From assembly GCA_964606085.1 (NCBI GenBank), contig CAZSFD010000003.1, forward strand, positions 52,548-116,547: 64,000 nt of DNA, read 5' to 3'. Shown here piece by piece: positions 1-7,817 of this stretch. The position numbers were made by a program, and so were the translations under genes. This DNA comes from CAIQJJ01 sp964606085 (GTDB taxonomy: Bacteria; Chloroflexota; Anaerolineae; Anaerolineales; UBA4823). Each line of letters opens with the position of its first letter. Position 1 is the stretch's first letter. The notes beneath the pieces were generated by a model. The model was not told where the DNA came from, searched no databases, and was given only the letters and a program-made list of their open reading frames with translations.

Positions 1-581
1 AAGGTTTGTACGTCAGCCAGGATGTTTTCGGGGATGGGCTCGCCAGCGAAATCCCAGATGACCGTGCGCAATTTGTCTTCCTCGTGAAAGCAAATGCCAT
101 GATCGATCAGCCAGAGATGTCCGTCGGGACCAACCAGCAGGTGGCCGCCTTTGCGGTCTGCGTTATTGATCAGAATATCAAAGATGGCGACGGGGCGCAG
201 GGTTTGGCGGTCTTCGGCGCTGAAGGTAAAAAAATGGATTTCGGGATCGTGTTCGATGTAGAATTGCAGCGAACCTGGCCCGATGGGGCCGCCGCGCCGC
301 CGGTAGACGGTGGGAGGCACCAGCCCCCAACCTAAGGCTTCGCTGACCAGGTAAGCGGCCACCTCGCGGTGGGTCAGCGTGGCAGCCGGAAAATCCCACA
401 AGGGCTGTTCACCTTTGCGTGGCTTGTATACGGCAGGGAGGGTGGTTTCTTCGAGCTGCACTTCGGCCAGAAATGTGTAGTTCGACCCCCACATAAACTG
501 GCCTTTGATGGTGATCTCGCCTTCCTGAAGCGTTGTGAGGATGGGTGGCATGGAAATGGGCGCCGGGGAGGGTGGGAGCAT
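1..581 (-). CDS. SCO1664 family protein (C-terminus beyond window)
   Basis: The minus strand encodes a protein that runs off the left edge. Visible stretches include INNADRKGGH, LWLIDHGICFHEE (from about residue 154) and KLRTVIWDFAGEP. These match the SCO1664 family, proteins distantly like phosphatidylinositol 3/4-kinases whose cellular job is not established. The HG dyad and the NNADRKGGH segment would be the kinase-like catalytic core. The start is uncertain: ATG 581 is the first in-frame ATG after the stop near 659, and ATG 551 also fits because family similarity begins around TTLQEGEITIKG. The DUF3090 gene lies just upstream on the same strand, the usual pairing in Actinobacteria and Chloroflexi. 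Family call fairly sure, function unknown. Confidence 0.75.
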   Translation of the reverse strand, partial: MLPPSPAPISMPPILTTLQEGEITIKGQFMWGSNYTFLAEVQLEETTLPAVYKPRKGEQPLWDFPAATLTHREVAAYLVSEALGWGLVPPTVYRRRGGPIGPGSLQFYIEHDPEIHFFTFSAEDRQTLRPVAIFDILINNADRKGGHLLVGPDGHLWLIDHGICFHEEDKLRTVIWDFAGEPIPENILADVQT

Positions 582-656
582 GTGCAGGTGAGCCAGGGAA
601 CGCGGGTGAGAGGAAGCATTTACCCGCGCTCCCTGGCGCCCACTCTCCCCATCTTT

Positions 657-1184
657 TTAGTGTTTGTGGCCGTTTTTCTTCGGGCAGAAGTGGCCCTCGG
701 GGTCCATCGGTTCGCCGCATTGCGGGCAGAGCGGGCGGCCGCGTGAGACCACTTCCATGCCCCAGTGCGCCAGGGCGCGTAGCTGCGAACGCGTACACCA
801 CAGGCGCACCACACCGGCTTCGTTGGGGTCCTGGTCTTCGGGCAGCAGTTCGCGCACGACCAGCACAAGCATGTCGCGTTCAGCATCGAAGCCCAGGCCA
901 AACTCACCTGCCCGGAAAACCGGGTCTACTGGCGGGCTGATGCGCATCCTGGCCTCGACATAATCGCTCTTTGCTTCGGGCAGATCGGGGAATTTTTCGC
1001 CGACTTCGCCCAGGAATTGTTCGATCCCGATGGCTAACGATTGCAATTGAATCTTTTCGATGATCAGGGTAATGGTGCGCTGGTCTTGCCAGGCTTGCAG
1101 ATAAAACACGCGCTTGCCCGGTTGCCCGATGGCATCGGCGGTGATGTGTGTGACCGGATTGAGTTCGATTTCAGTTTGCGGCAT
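657..1184 (-). CDS. DUF3090 family protein
   Basis: A protein of about 175 aa beginning MPQTEIELNPV and ending in a zinc-ribbon-like tail with two CxxC-type knuckles (CPQCGEP and HFCPKK). This layout is typical of DUF3090, which is regularly encoded next to SCO1664 proteins. No enzymatic role is established. I chose ATG 1184 rather than the upstream in-frame TTG at 1208 because family similarity starts there and a GAAAGAG purine stretch precedes it. The gene precedes the SCO1664 gene on the same strand with about 75 bp between, so the two probably share a transcript. Confidence 0.8.
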   Translation of the reverse strand: MPQTEIELNPVTHITADAIGQPGKRVFYLQAWQDQRTITLIIEKIQLQSLAIGIEQFLGEVGEKFPDLPEAKSDYVEARMRISPPVDPVFRAGEFGLGFDAERDMLVLVVRELLPEDQDPNEAGVVRLWCTRSQLRALAHWGMEVVSRGRPLCPQCGEPMDPEGHFCPKKNGHKH

Positions 1185-1304
1185 GGCTGCTCTTTCCAAG
1201 AATACCAATGAATTTGAAAATCACCGTCGTAGTATACCAGACCCGCAATGCTTCCCCAAAACCGACTGCCATGCGGCCTGAATAAACTGCAAGATGCGCC
1301 CCTC

Positions 1305-1333
1305 TTGCCGCATCAATTTGTGCGTGCTATACT
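1305..1333 (+). promoter_or_regulatory. Putative sigma70 promoter upstream of corA
   Basis: TTGCCG at 1305-1310 and TATACT at 1328-1333 are separated by 17 bases. If used, it gives a leader of about 470 nt before corA, with a terminator inside it. Assigned by consensus only. Confidence 0.4.
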
Positions 1334-1546
1334 GTGCACAGCTTGGTGTGGCAACCAGCACATTTGCTGCACCAATCACTTTATGTACTCAATAACACCA
1401 AACTCGTTGATTGATCCTTCTCCTACCGCTGCCGAAGACAGCGGTGATCATCGTACCAGCGCATCGCCTTCACGGGCGTTTGCCTGCCTTAACACCCCCG
1501 GAGAAATCTTGAAGGTTTAGCAAGCGCGCCCAGGTGCGTTTTTTCG

Positions 1547-1585
1547 CTTCCCAGAAGCTGCTCAGCCTTCTGGGAAGTTTTGTTT
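1547..1585 (+). terminator. Rho-independent terminator in the corA leader
   Basis: CTTCCCAGAAG (1547-1557) pairs perfectly with CTTCTGGGAAG (1567-1577) across a 9-base loop and is followed by TTTTGTTT. It lies 225 bases before the corA start, where it could be the expression platform of a regulated leader or could end some other short transcript. Confidence 0.7.
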
Positions 1586-1809
1586 AACGGCCCTCTTGCG
1601 CCTGCGTAAGAGCAACGGTTCGAGGCAAGAACCGCATCAGATGGAGAAAATCAGGTGTCTCGCGAAGATAAGCCCCCCAGTACCCTTCCTGTTCATAAGC
1701 TGCGGCCCGAAGGAGTTGTGCGCTGATGTGATCACACCTGGCATGACTCCCGAGGGCGTCTCAAAAACACCGGGCCTCAACCCGTATCTCTGCCCAAAAG
1801 GAGCCTGCT

Positions 1810-2739
1810 ATGATCACCTTTTATCGCAATACCGATGCCGGTTTGTCTGTTCTCGCCCAGCCGATCCCCAATTGCTGGATCAATGTGGTAGACCCCAACC
1901 CTGAAGAGATTGACCAGCTCAAAAAACTCGGCATCCCTCAAGATTACATCACCTATTCGCTCGACCGCGACGAGCGCTCACGCACCGAGCGCGAAAATGG
2001 CGACCTGCTGATTATCGTGCGCACGCCTTATTTTCAGGGGATTTCAGCCGACGTGCCGTATACCACCATCCCGCTGGGGATCATCCTTTCACACCAATAT
2101 GTCGTCACCGTCTGCAAATATGAAAATGACGTGCTGCACGAGTTTTGCTCTGGCCGCATGAAAGACCTCTCGACGGCCAAGCGCAACCGCTTCCTGCTGC
2201 GGGTGCTGTTCGCCACGGCCAACAAATTCCTGGTCTGCCTGCGTGATATTACCCGCCGGGTGGATGCCGTCGAAGACGAATTGCAGCAATCTACCCGTAA
2301 CCGCGAAGTGCTGGAACTGCTCAAGTTCGAGAAAAGCCTCACGTACTTCACCACCGCCCTCAAATCCAACGAACTGACGATGGAACGCTTACAGCGCAGC
2401 CAGATGTTCAAAGCCTATCCCGATGACGAAGACCTGCTCGAAGATGTGCTTACCGAAAACCAGCAGGCCATTGAAATGACCAATATCGAATCGAACATTC
2501 TCAGTGGCATGATGGATGCCTTTGCCTCAATCATCTCGAACAACCTCAACGGCGTGATGAAATTCCTGGCATCCATCACCATTGTTTTGAGCATTCCCAC
2601 CATGGTGGCCAGTTTCTATGGCATGAACATCCCCCTGCCGTTAGAAAGTCATCCGTACGCCCTGCTGATTATGATGTCGGTTTCGCTATTGCTTTCAGGC
2701 ACCGTGGGCGTGGTGTTTTATAAGAAAGATTGGTTCTAA
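1810..2739 (+). CDS. corA: CorA-family magnesium/divalent cation channel
   Basis: A 309-aa inner-membrane cation channel of the CorA family, which forms a homopentamer moving Mg2+ (some members Co2+ or Ni2+) into the cell. The N-terminal two thirds form the soluble funnel with a long helical stretch (about residues 130-245). The last 60 residues hold two membrane segments, and the first ends in YGMNIPLP, which carries the diagnostic GMN selectivity motif. Length is normal for the family. The start ATG is preceded by AAAAGGAG, a strong ribosome site. The gene sits alone between a long hairpin-rich leader and a terminator shared with the convergent gene, so it may be controlled through its leader. 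Confidence 0.93.
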   Translation: MITFYRNTDAGLSVLAQPIPNCWINVVDPNPEEIDQLKKLGIPQDYITYSLDRDERSRTERENGDLLIIVRTPYFQGISADVPYTTIPLGIILSHQYVVTVCKYENDVLHEFCSGRMKDLSTAKRNRFLLRVLFATANKFLVCLRDITRRVDAVEDELQQSTRNREVLELLKFEKSLTYFTTALKSNELTMERLQRSQMFKAYPDDEDLLEDVLTENQQAIEMTNIESNILSGMMDAFASIISNNLNGVMKFLASITIVLSIPTMVASFYGMNIPLPLESHPYALLIMMSVSLLLSGTVGVVFYKKDWF

Positions 2740-2776
2740 ACAAAAACTCCCCTGCCAGGCAGGGGAGTTTTTGTTT
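2738..2776. terminator. Bidirectional terminator between convergent genes
   Basis: A nearly perfect inverted repeat: ACAAAAACTCCCCTGCC, two-base centre, then its complement ending in TTTTTGTTT. It begins at the corA stop codon and reaches the stop codon of the minus-strand phosphoribosyltransferase, and gives a U-tract in both directions. Confidence 0.9.
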
Positions 2777-3278
2777 AGCCCAATAACACGCGATCTGGGC
2801 CGCGGTCAATCTCCCACGGATAGACAATATACGCATCAGTGACGGCGGCGTAATAATCAGGACGATACGCGCCGAACAGGTTGCGATAGGGGTTGAAGTG
2901 CATCACGCAGGTATAGGGCGTGCCGCCGGCAGCCGTCACCCGGTTCTTCACCGCGGTGATCGTGCGCCCCGACCCCCACACGTCGTCTACAATCAGCGTC
3001 TTTTTGCCTTGCAGCAGCTTATCTTCGGGGAATTGAATGAAGCGCGGCCAGGCGAACAGCCCGGTGCGCTGGCGTTCCATCTCGGCAGGAAAATCCACCG
3101 CGGCCAGGGCAATCGTAGCCATACACAGGGCATCAGCCAGCACGCCGCCAGGTACCAGCCCGCCGCGGGTGATGATCACCATCGCTTCAAATTCCTGCTC
3201 GAATTGCGGCAGCAGGTGGTCAATCAGTTGGTTGAAATCATCCCAGGTAAGTAGTTCGTGGCGGCGGGCAGGAGGCAT
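2775..3278 (-). CDS. Phosphoribosyltransferase
   Basis: A 167-aa type I phosphoribosyltransferase, a cytosolic enzyme joining a base (or releasing it) with phosphoribosyl pyrophosphate. The PRPP-binding signature is LIVDDVWGSGRTI at about residues 95-107, preceded by the family ITRGGLVPGG loop. The short length and overall layout resemble xanthine or hypoxanthine salvage enzymes (Gpt/Hpt-like), but the substrate cannot be fixed from sequence. It ends in a terminator shared with corA. The MntA/HepT pair lies just upstream on the same strand. Confidence 0.85.
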   Translation of the reverse strand: MPPARRHELLTWDDFNQLIDHLLPQFEQEFEAMVIITRGGLVPGGVLADALCMATIALAAVDFPAEMERQRTGLFAWPRFIQFPEDKLLQGKKTLIVDDVWGSGRTITAVKNRVTAAGGTPYTCVMHFNPYRNLFGAYRPDYYAAVTDAYIVYPWEIDRGPDRVLLG

Positions 3279-3282
3279 GGTG

Positions 3283-3620
3283 TCATCTTTCTGAACCGAT
3301 AACGGATTCGATTGTCTGGATTATATCTGGCAAGTCACGCTGAATGGTATCCCAGATCATTTGGAGATCGACCGCATCATATTGATGAATGACGATATTG
3401 CGCATTCCGATCATCTCCCGCCAGGGAAGTTGTGACAATCTGGATTGTGTATCGTCTGATACCCGATTGGCGGCTTCTCCGATAATCTCCAAACGCCGGA
3501 TAGCCGCATCCTGGCATTGAACGTCTGTTCAAATTCGTCTCGCTGGCGGTTGGCAATATCCTGGCAGGCAATGCGCGCCGATTCAAGGATATCCAAAAGA
3601 TAAGCGTGATCACGAGACAT
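3283..3620 (-). pseudogene. hepT: HepT-like RNase toxin, frameshifted
   Basis: Two overlapping frames together make one DUF86/HepT protein. The first frame reads MSRDHAYLLDILESAR and continues through EQTFNA. The second resumes at QDAAIRRLEIIGEAAN and runs to the end, including RNIVIHQY, which satisfies the RX4HXY motif of HepT toxins. The break falls near 3512-3520, where one base appears to be missing. Its ATG at 3620 overlaps the 3' end of mntA by 11 bases, as usual for MntA-HepT pairs. Either the toxin is inactivated or this is a sequencing indel. Confidence 0.75.
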
Positions 3621-3924
3621 AAATTGCTTCGGCTGTTGACAGGATATTTTCCCGTCGGACGAAATTGCGGCTATTTTCAAGCCCACGGCGGCTGACCAGG
3701 TCTACTTTACGTTCAAAAATTTCCTCAAGCTCATCTTCCATCCGAACCAGATCGAAAAGCGTCCAGTGGGTGCTTTCATCGAAAGTCACCAACACATCCA
3801 CATCGCTATCGGGGCGAAAATCTGAGCGTAATACCGAGCCAAACAGCGAAACATGGCGCACTTTCCAGCGCTGGCAGAATGTATCGAGCGCTTTCTGGCT
3901 AAATGAGATTTGCACAGGTTTCAT
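3610..3924 (-). CDS. mntA: MntA-like nucleotidyltransferase antitoxin
   Basis: A 104-aa minimal nucleotidyltransferase. The catalytic pattern GSVLRSDFRPDSDVDVLV matches GSxxR...DxD, and a later acidic residue sits in KVDLVS. In MNT/HepT toxin-antitoxin modules this protein modifies the HepT toxin by adding AMP groups to a tyrosine near its active site. The gene comes first and overlaps hepT by 11 bases, which implies coupled translation. The enzyme looks intact while its partner is frameshifted. A GGAG purine stretch precedes ATG 3924. Confidence 0.85.
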   Translation of the reverse strand: MKPVQISFSQKALDTFCQRWKVRHVSLFGSVLRSDFRPDSDVDVLVTFDESTHWTLFDLVRMEDELEEIFERKVDLVSRRGLENSRNFVRRENILSTAEAIYVS

Positions 3925-3944
3925 CCATCCAACTCCGTTTCCAA

Positions 3945-6440
3945 TTATAGCAAAGACAGCGGGTCAATCTCAACCCGCCAGCCAACCAGATTCACCCCGC
4001 GCAGCACCTGCGTTGGCTGCCCCCCGCGCACCACGATCTGCCAGCGATACTGCCCGCCCACCCGCGCGAAGAAACACGGCGCCGGGCCGATCAATTCTGC
4101 CGGGTGGTGGTGAGCGGCGATGGCCTGCTGAAGCTGCGCCGCCAACTTGTCGGCGGACGCCTCGGCCTCCTCCGCTTTGGCGGCGCGAAATTCCAGGCGG
4201 GCCAGGCGGGCAAAGGGCGGGTAGCCGATCTTGCGGCGGTAGGCCAGCTCTTTTTCGTAGAACCCGGCGAAATCGTGCCGGGCGGCGGCCTCGACCACAT
4301 AATGTTCGGGCAGGAACGTTTGCAAAATCACCTGGCCGCCCAGTTCGCTGCGCCCGGCCCGCCCGGCCACCTGCGTTAACACCTGGAAGCTGCGCTCCGC
4401 CGCCAACGGGTCGGGCAGGTTCAGGCCCACATCGGCCAAAAGGATGCCCACCAGCGTCACCCTGGGCAAATCCAACCCTTTGGCGATCATCTGCGTGCCG
4501 ATCAGCACGTTGGCGCGCTGGCTGGCGAAGTGGTTGAGAATGGCATCGTGAGCGCCTTTTTGCCGCGTCGAGTCGTGATCCCAGCGCAGCGTGCGCGCCT
4601 GCGGGAAAAGGGTCTGGATTTCCGCCTCCACCTTCTCCGTCCCCGCGCCGAACTGGCGGATTTTGGCGCTGCCACAGGCCGGGCATTTGGACGGCATCTG
4701 GCGGGTGTAACGACAGGTGTGGCAAAGCAACGTTTGAGCGTTGGCTGGTTGCAGGCTATCGGTATGCAGGGTGAGGGGCAGGTCACAACGGGGGCATTTG
4801 AGCGACGCCCCGCACTCACGGCAGAAGACGAAGGTGGCGGTGCCGCGGCGGTTGAGAAAGAGAATGGCCTGTTGCTCACGGGCGAGAACTTCGCCGAGAG
4901 CCGTTTGCAGCGGGCGGCTAAACATAGAGGTGTTGCCCGCTTTCAGCTCGTGACGCATATCCACCAGGCGGATGGGGGGGAGTTCGCCGCCACGCGCAAT
5001 GATGCGCTCTGGCAAGTGAAGATAGCGTACAGAGGTTCTGGTTTCGACAGGCTCAACCAACGGCTTCTCGCTGGTTGAGCCTGTCGAAACCAACACCCGG
5101 CTGCGCGTCACCACATCGGGCGTGGCAGAGCCGAGGATGCAGGTTGCCCCGGCCTGCCGGGCGTAGATTTCGGCGGCGCGGCGAGCGTGGTAGAAGGGCG
5201 GCTCCGATTGATAAAACGAGCTGTCGTGAAATTCATCCAACACGATCAGCCCCAGGTTGGCAAAGGGCATGAACAGCGCACTGCGCGGCCCCACGATGAC
5301 GCTGATCTGCCCCAGCCGGGCGCGCCGCCACGTATCGTAGCGCTCGCCGGGTGAAAGCTGCGAATGCACCACACCCACCTGCCCCGGAAAACGCCCCACC
5401 ACCCGGCGGATGGTCTGCGGGGTGAGGGCAATTTCAGGGATCAAGAAAATGGCTTGCTGGCCCAGGCGCAGCACCTCCGCAATGGCGTGCAGATAGATTT
5501 CGGTCTTGCCTGAGCCGGTGACGCCATGCAACAGAAACGGCGCGCCAGGCTGCGCGGCGTGCAAGGCGGCATGGATGGCATCGTAGGCGGCCTGCTGATC
5601 GGGCGTGAGCGGGAGCGGCTGCGAGGTGGCATATTCGTGGTCGGCCAGGGGGTCGCGGTATTCTTCGGTTTCGCCGAAAGCGGCCAGGTTGTGTTCGGCC
5701 AGGTAGCGCAGGTCTTCGGGCTTGCAAGCGGTTGCGGCGTAAACCCAGGCCACATTGACCGGGCCGGGCTGTTCGAGCAGGTGACGCAGGGCCGCCTGAC
5801 GGCGTTCGAGGGCGGGGCTTTTGCCGAGCGTAGGCAGAGCGGCCTCGGCCTCATCGGGCGGGCAGGCCAGTTGCACGGTGCGCACCTGTTTGGCGCGTAC
5901 GCCTGGCGGCGGGAGGACGGGCGTGGCGGTGAGGACGCCGCGCTGCACCAGCTTGCGCGCAATCCCTCGCCATGGACGGTGCGGCAAGGCGGCATCCAAC
6001 TGGCGGCCGCGCAGATCGCCGCGTTCTTGCAGGGCGGCGATGAGCATCTTTTCGGTCTGGTTGGTGGGTGGGTTGAGGGCGGCGCGCTCAGGGCGCAGGT
6101 GGTAGCGTGTGTCGGCCTGTTGGCGCAGCCCCGGCGGGATCATCAGTTCGACGATGGCGGCCAATGGCGAGAGCGTCTCACTGGCGAGTTGGCGGGCCAG
6201 GCCAATTTGGGCCGGGGTCAACACTGGCAGCGGGTCGAACAGCCCCGCAATCGGGCGCGTCTCTGGCACTTCGGGCGTCGCCACCTGCTGCAAAATCACC
6301 CCCTGAACATCCTGCCGGCCAAACGGCACTTCCACCAGATGCCCGGCGGCCAGTTGCCCTTCCAGTTCGGCCGGGGCATGGTAGGTGTATGCGCCCTGGA
6401 CGCCGGGCAGGTTGACGGCGATTTCGTAGTAAGTGGGCAT
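3945..6440 (-). CDS. priA: Primosomal protein N' (replication restart helicase PriA)
   Basis: About 831 aa. PriA is a 3'-5' DNA helicase that recognises stalled forks and reloads the replicative helicase. Visible in order: an N-terminal 3'-DNA-binding region; Walker A GVTGSGKTEIYL near residue 306; a DExH box written DEFH near 400; motif III GSATP; eight zinc-ligand cysteines in four CxxC pairs (about 541-587); and a C-terminal helicase lobe with GTQMIAKGLD and QVAGRAGR. Between motif III and the second lobe an extra segment (about residues 450-467) is encoded by a 52-bp palindromic repeat. ATG 6440 is chosen over TTG 6449 because the TTG overlaps the upstream stop codon. Confidence 0.95.
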   Translation of the reverse strand: MPTYYEIAVNLPGVQGAYTYHAPAELEGQLAAGHLVEVPFGRQDVQGVILQQVATPEVPETRPIAGLFDPLPVLTPAQIGLARQLASETLSPLAAIVELMIPPGLRQQADTRYHLRPERAALNPPTNQTEKMLIAALQERGDLRGRQLDAALPHRPWRGIARKLVQRGVLTATPVLPPPGVRAKQVRTVQLACPPDEAEAALPTLGKSPALERRQAALRHLLEQPGPVNVAWVYAATACKPEDLRYLAEHNLAAFGETEEYRDPLADHEYATSQPLPLTPDQQAAYDAIHAALHAAQPGAPFLLHGVTGSGKTEIYLHAIAEVLRLGQQAIFLIPEIALTPQTIRRVVGRFPGQVGVVHSQLSPGERYDTWRRARLGQISVIVGPRSALFMPFANLGLIVLDEFHDSSFYQSEPPFYHARRAAEIYARQAGATCILGSATPDVVTRSRVLVSTGSTSEKPLVEPVETRTSVRYLHLPERIIARGGELPPIRLVDMRHELKAGNTSMFSRPLQTALGEVLAREQQAILFLNRRGTATFVFCRECGASLKCPRCDLPLTLHTDSLQPANAQTLLCHTCRYTRQMPSKCPACGSAKIRQFGAGTEKVEAEIQTLFPQARTLRWDHDSTRQKGAHDAILNHFASQRANVLIGTQMIAKGLDLPRVTLVGILLADVGLNLPDPLAAERSFQVLTQVAGRAGRSELGGQVILQTFLPEHYVVEAAARHDFAGFYEKELAYRRKIGYPPFARLARLEFRAAKAEEAEASADKLAAQLQQAIAAHHHPAELIGPAPCFFARVGGQYRWQIVVRGGQPTQVLRGVNLVGWRVEIDPLSLL
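5040..5091. repeat. Palindromic repeat inside priA
   Basis: Arms GGTTTCGACAGGCTCAACCA (5040-5059) and its exact complement (5072-5091) flank a 12-base centre. It is read in frame on the minus strand and encodes a TSEKPLVEPVETRTS-like peptide. The same family with one base changed occurs at 59808-59851, and a degenerate half lies near 48690-48712. Confidence 0.9.
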
Positions 6441-6445
6441 GTGAG

Positions 6446-7768
6446 TCAAGCGTTATTCGTTATTCGGGTGAGGGCCACGCGCGCAATCCGTAGGCCATCC
6501 ATACTCTCCACGCGCAGGCGCAGGCCGTCGCTTTCGACGCTGTCGCCGGCATGGGCGATGCGCCCCAGTTTGCCCAGGATGTAGCCGGCGATGGTATCGT
6601 AGTGGGGGTCTTCCAGGTGCAGGTTGAGTTCTTCGTTCACGTCTTCGATCAGGGTCATGCCTTCGATCAGGATCGTGCCGTCGGGCAGGCTTTCGAAGTG
6701 GGGGTGGGGCTGGTCGAAGGGGTCGCTGACCTCGCCGACGATTTCTTCGAGCAGGTCTTCGAGCGTAACCAGGCCGGCCGTGCCGCCATATTCATCGAGA
6801 ACGATGGCGATGTGCTGGCGGCTGGCGCGAAACTGGCGCAGCAGGGCGTCGGCAGAGGTCGTTTCGGGGACAAAGAGCGCTTCGCGGGTCAGGTCGCGCG
6901 CCACGCAGGTATCGCAGCCCGGTTCTTTCAGGCGGCGCAGCACTTCTTTAACGTGCAGGATGCCGAGGATTTGATCGAGATTGTCTTCGTAAACGGGGAA
7001 TTTGGTGTACAGCGATTGCGTGGCAAGTTCGACGATTTCATCGAGCGGCGTGTTGGCTTCGATGGCGCTGATTTCGGTGCGCGGCAGCATCACCTGGCGA
7101 GCAAGCAGTTGGCTCAGGTCGAAGATGGCATGAAGCATATCGCTTTCTTCGGCCTGCACCACGCCTTCCTCGGCGCTGGCGCTGACCAGCATCTTGATCT
7201 CTTCCACCGAATGCACCAGTTCATGCCCACTGACCGGTTTGACGCCCACCAGTTTGAGCAGGGCGTTGCCTGTGCCGTTGAGCGCCCAGATCACCGGCTT
7301 GAACAGGCGTTCGGTCCACAGCGTGGGCTGTGCCACCACCAGCGAGGTGTTTTCGGGGTCTTGCAAAGCGATAGATTTGGGGGCCAACTCGCCAACGACG
7401 ACGTGCAAGAAGGTGATCAGCGAAAAGGCGATGCCCGCCGAAATGCTGTGCGACACCTCATCTTGCATGGCGATGGGAAAGAGTGTCACGAGCGGGTGGA
7501 TCAGATGCGAAAGCGCCGGTTCGCCGATCCAGCCCAGGCCGAGGCTGGCAAGGGTGATGCCCAACTGCGTGGCGGCAATCACCCGGTCGGGGTTCTCGAT
7601 GGCCTTCTGCACCCAGGCGGCGCGGCGGTTGCCCTGGCTGAGCAATTCAGCAATGCGGGTACGCCGCACGCTGACCAGTGAAAACTCGGCTGCGACGAAA
7701 AAGCCATTGGCAAAGACGAGCAGGGCAACGAGAAGCAGTTTGAGCAGGTCGGTGGTGAGAGAGTCCAT
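6446..7768 (-). CDS. CNNM/CBS-domain transporter-like protein (CorC/HlyC family)
   Basis: About 440 aa. The N-terminal CNNM/DUF21 membrane domain starts MDSLTTDLLKLLLVALLVF and has roughly four membrane segments. It is followed by a CBS pair (about 215-335, with DEYGGTAGLVTLEDLLEEI) and a C-terminal CorC/HlyC domain. Family members are implicated in Mg2+ or Co2+ export or homeostasis; older annotations call them hemolysins. ATG 7768 is chosen because the longer upstream reading has basic, non-family residues and overlaps the next gene. The stop lies 6 bases before priA, suggesting cotranscription. Confidence 0.9.
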   Translation of the reverse strand: MDSLTTDLLKLLLVALLVFANGFFVAAEFSLVSVRRTRIAELLSQGNRRAAWVQKAIENPDRVIAATQLGITLASLGLGWIGEPALSHLIHPLVTLFPIAMQDEVSHSISAGIAFSLITFLHVVVGELAPKSIALQDPENTSLVVAQPTLWTERLFKPVIWALNGTGNALLKLVGVKPVSGHELVHSVEEIKMLVSASAEEGVVQAEESDMLHAIFDLSQLLARQVMLPRTEISAIEANTPLDEIVELATQSLYTKFPVYEDNLDQILGILHVKEVLRRLKEPGCDTCVARDLTREALFVPETTSADALLRQFRASRQHIAIVLDEYGGTAGLVTLEDLLEEIVGEVSDPFDQPHPHFESLPDGTILIEGMTLIEDVNEELNLHLEDPHYDTIAGYILGKLGRIAHAGDSVESDGLRLRVESMDGLRIARVALTRITNNA

Positions 7769-7778
7769 GATGAATGAA

Positions 7779-7817
7779 CGAATACCGAATACTCGACAAT
7801 TCGTTATTCGGTATTCG
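7779..7817. repeat. ATTCG-family inverted repeat
   Basis: CGAATACCGAATA (7779-7791) and TATTCGGTATTCG (7805-7817) are exact complements. The repeat fills the gap between the CBS-domain gene and amrB, and also encodes the last residues of amrB. Confidence 0.8.

Larger units (their letters stand above)
1185..1809. other. Divergent intergenic region / corA leader
   Basis: No convincing gene lies in these 625 bases. Small open frames here lack ribosome sites and family resemblance. The region holds a sigma70-like promoter near 1305-1333, a small hairpin (CCGCTG 1426-1431 with CAGCGG 1439-1444), a strong terminator hairpin at 1547-1585 and a further hairpin CGGTTC/GAACCG near 1617-1635. It looks like a long 5' leader for corA. 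I did not recognise the conserved core of M-box, yybP-ykoY or other named riboswitches. Confidence 0.5.

Noticed and set aside
1610..1640. tRNA-like T-arm (GGTTCGA) near 1618
   Set aside because: No acceptor stem, anticodon arm or D-arm can be built around it.
1340..1809. M-box or yybP-ykoY riboswitch before corA
   Set aside because: I could not find the conserved core sequences of either class; only hairpins and a terminator are visible.
5526..6584. A 352-codon plus-strand frame opposite priA
   Set aside because: Antisense to a conserved helicase and the following gene junction, without motifs.
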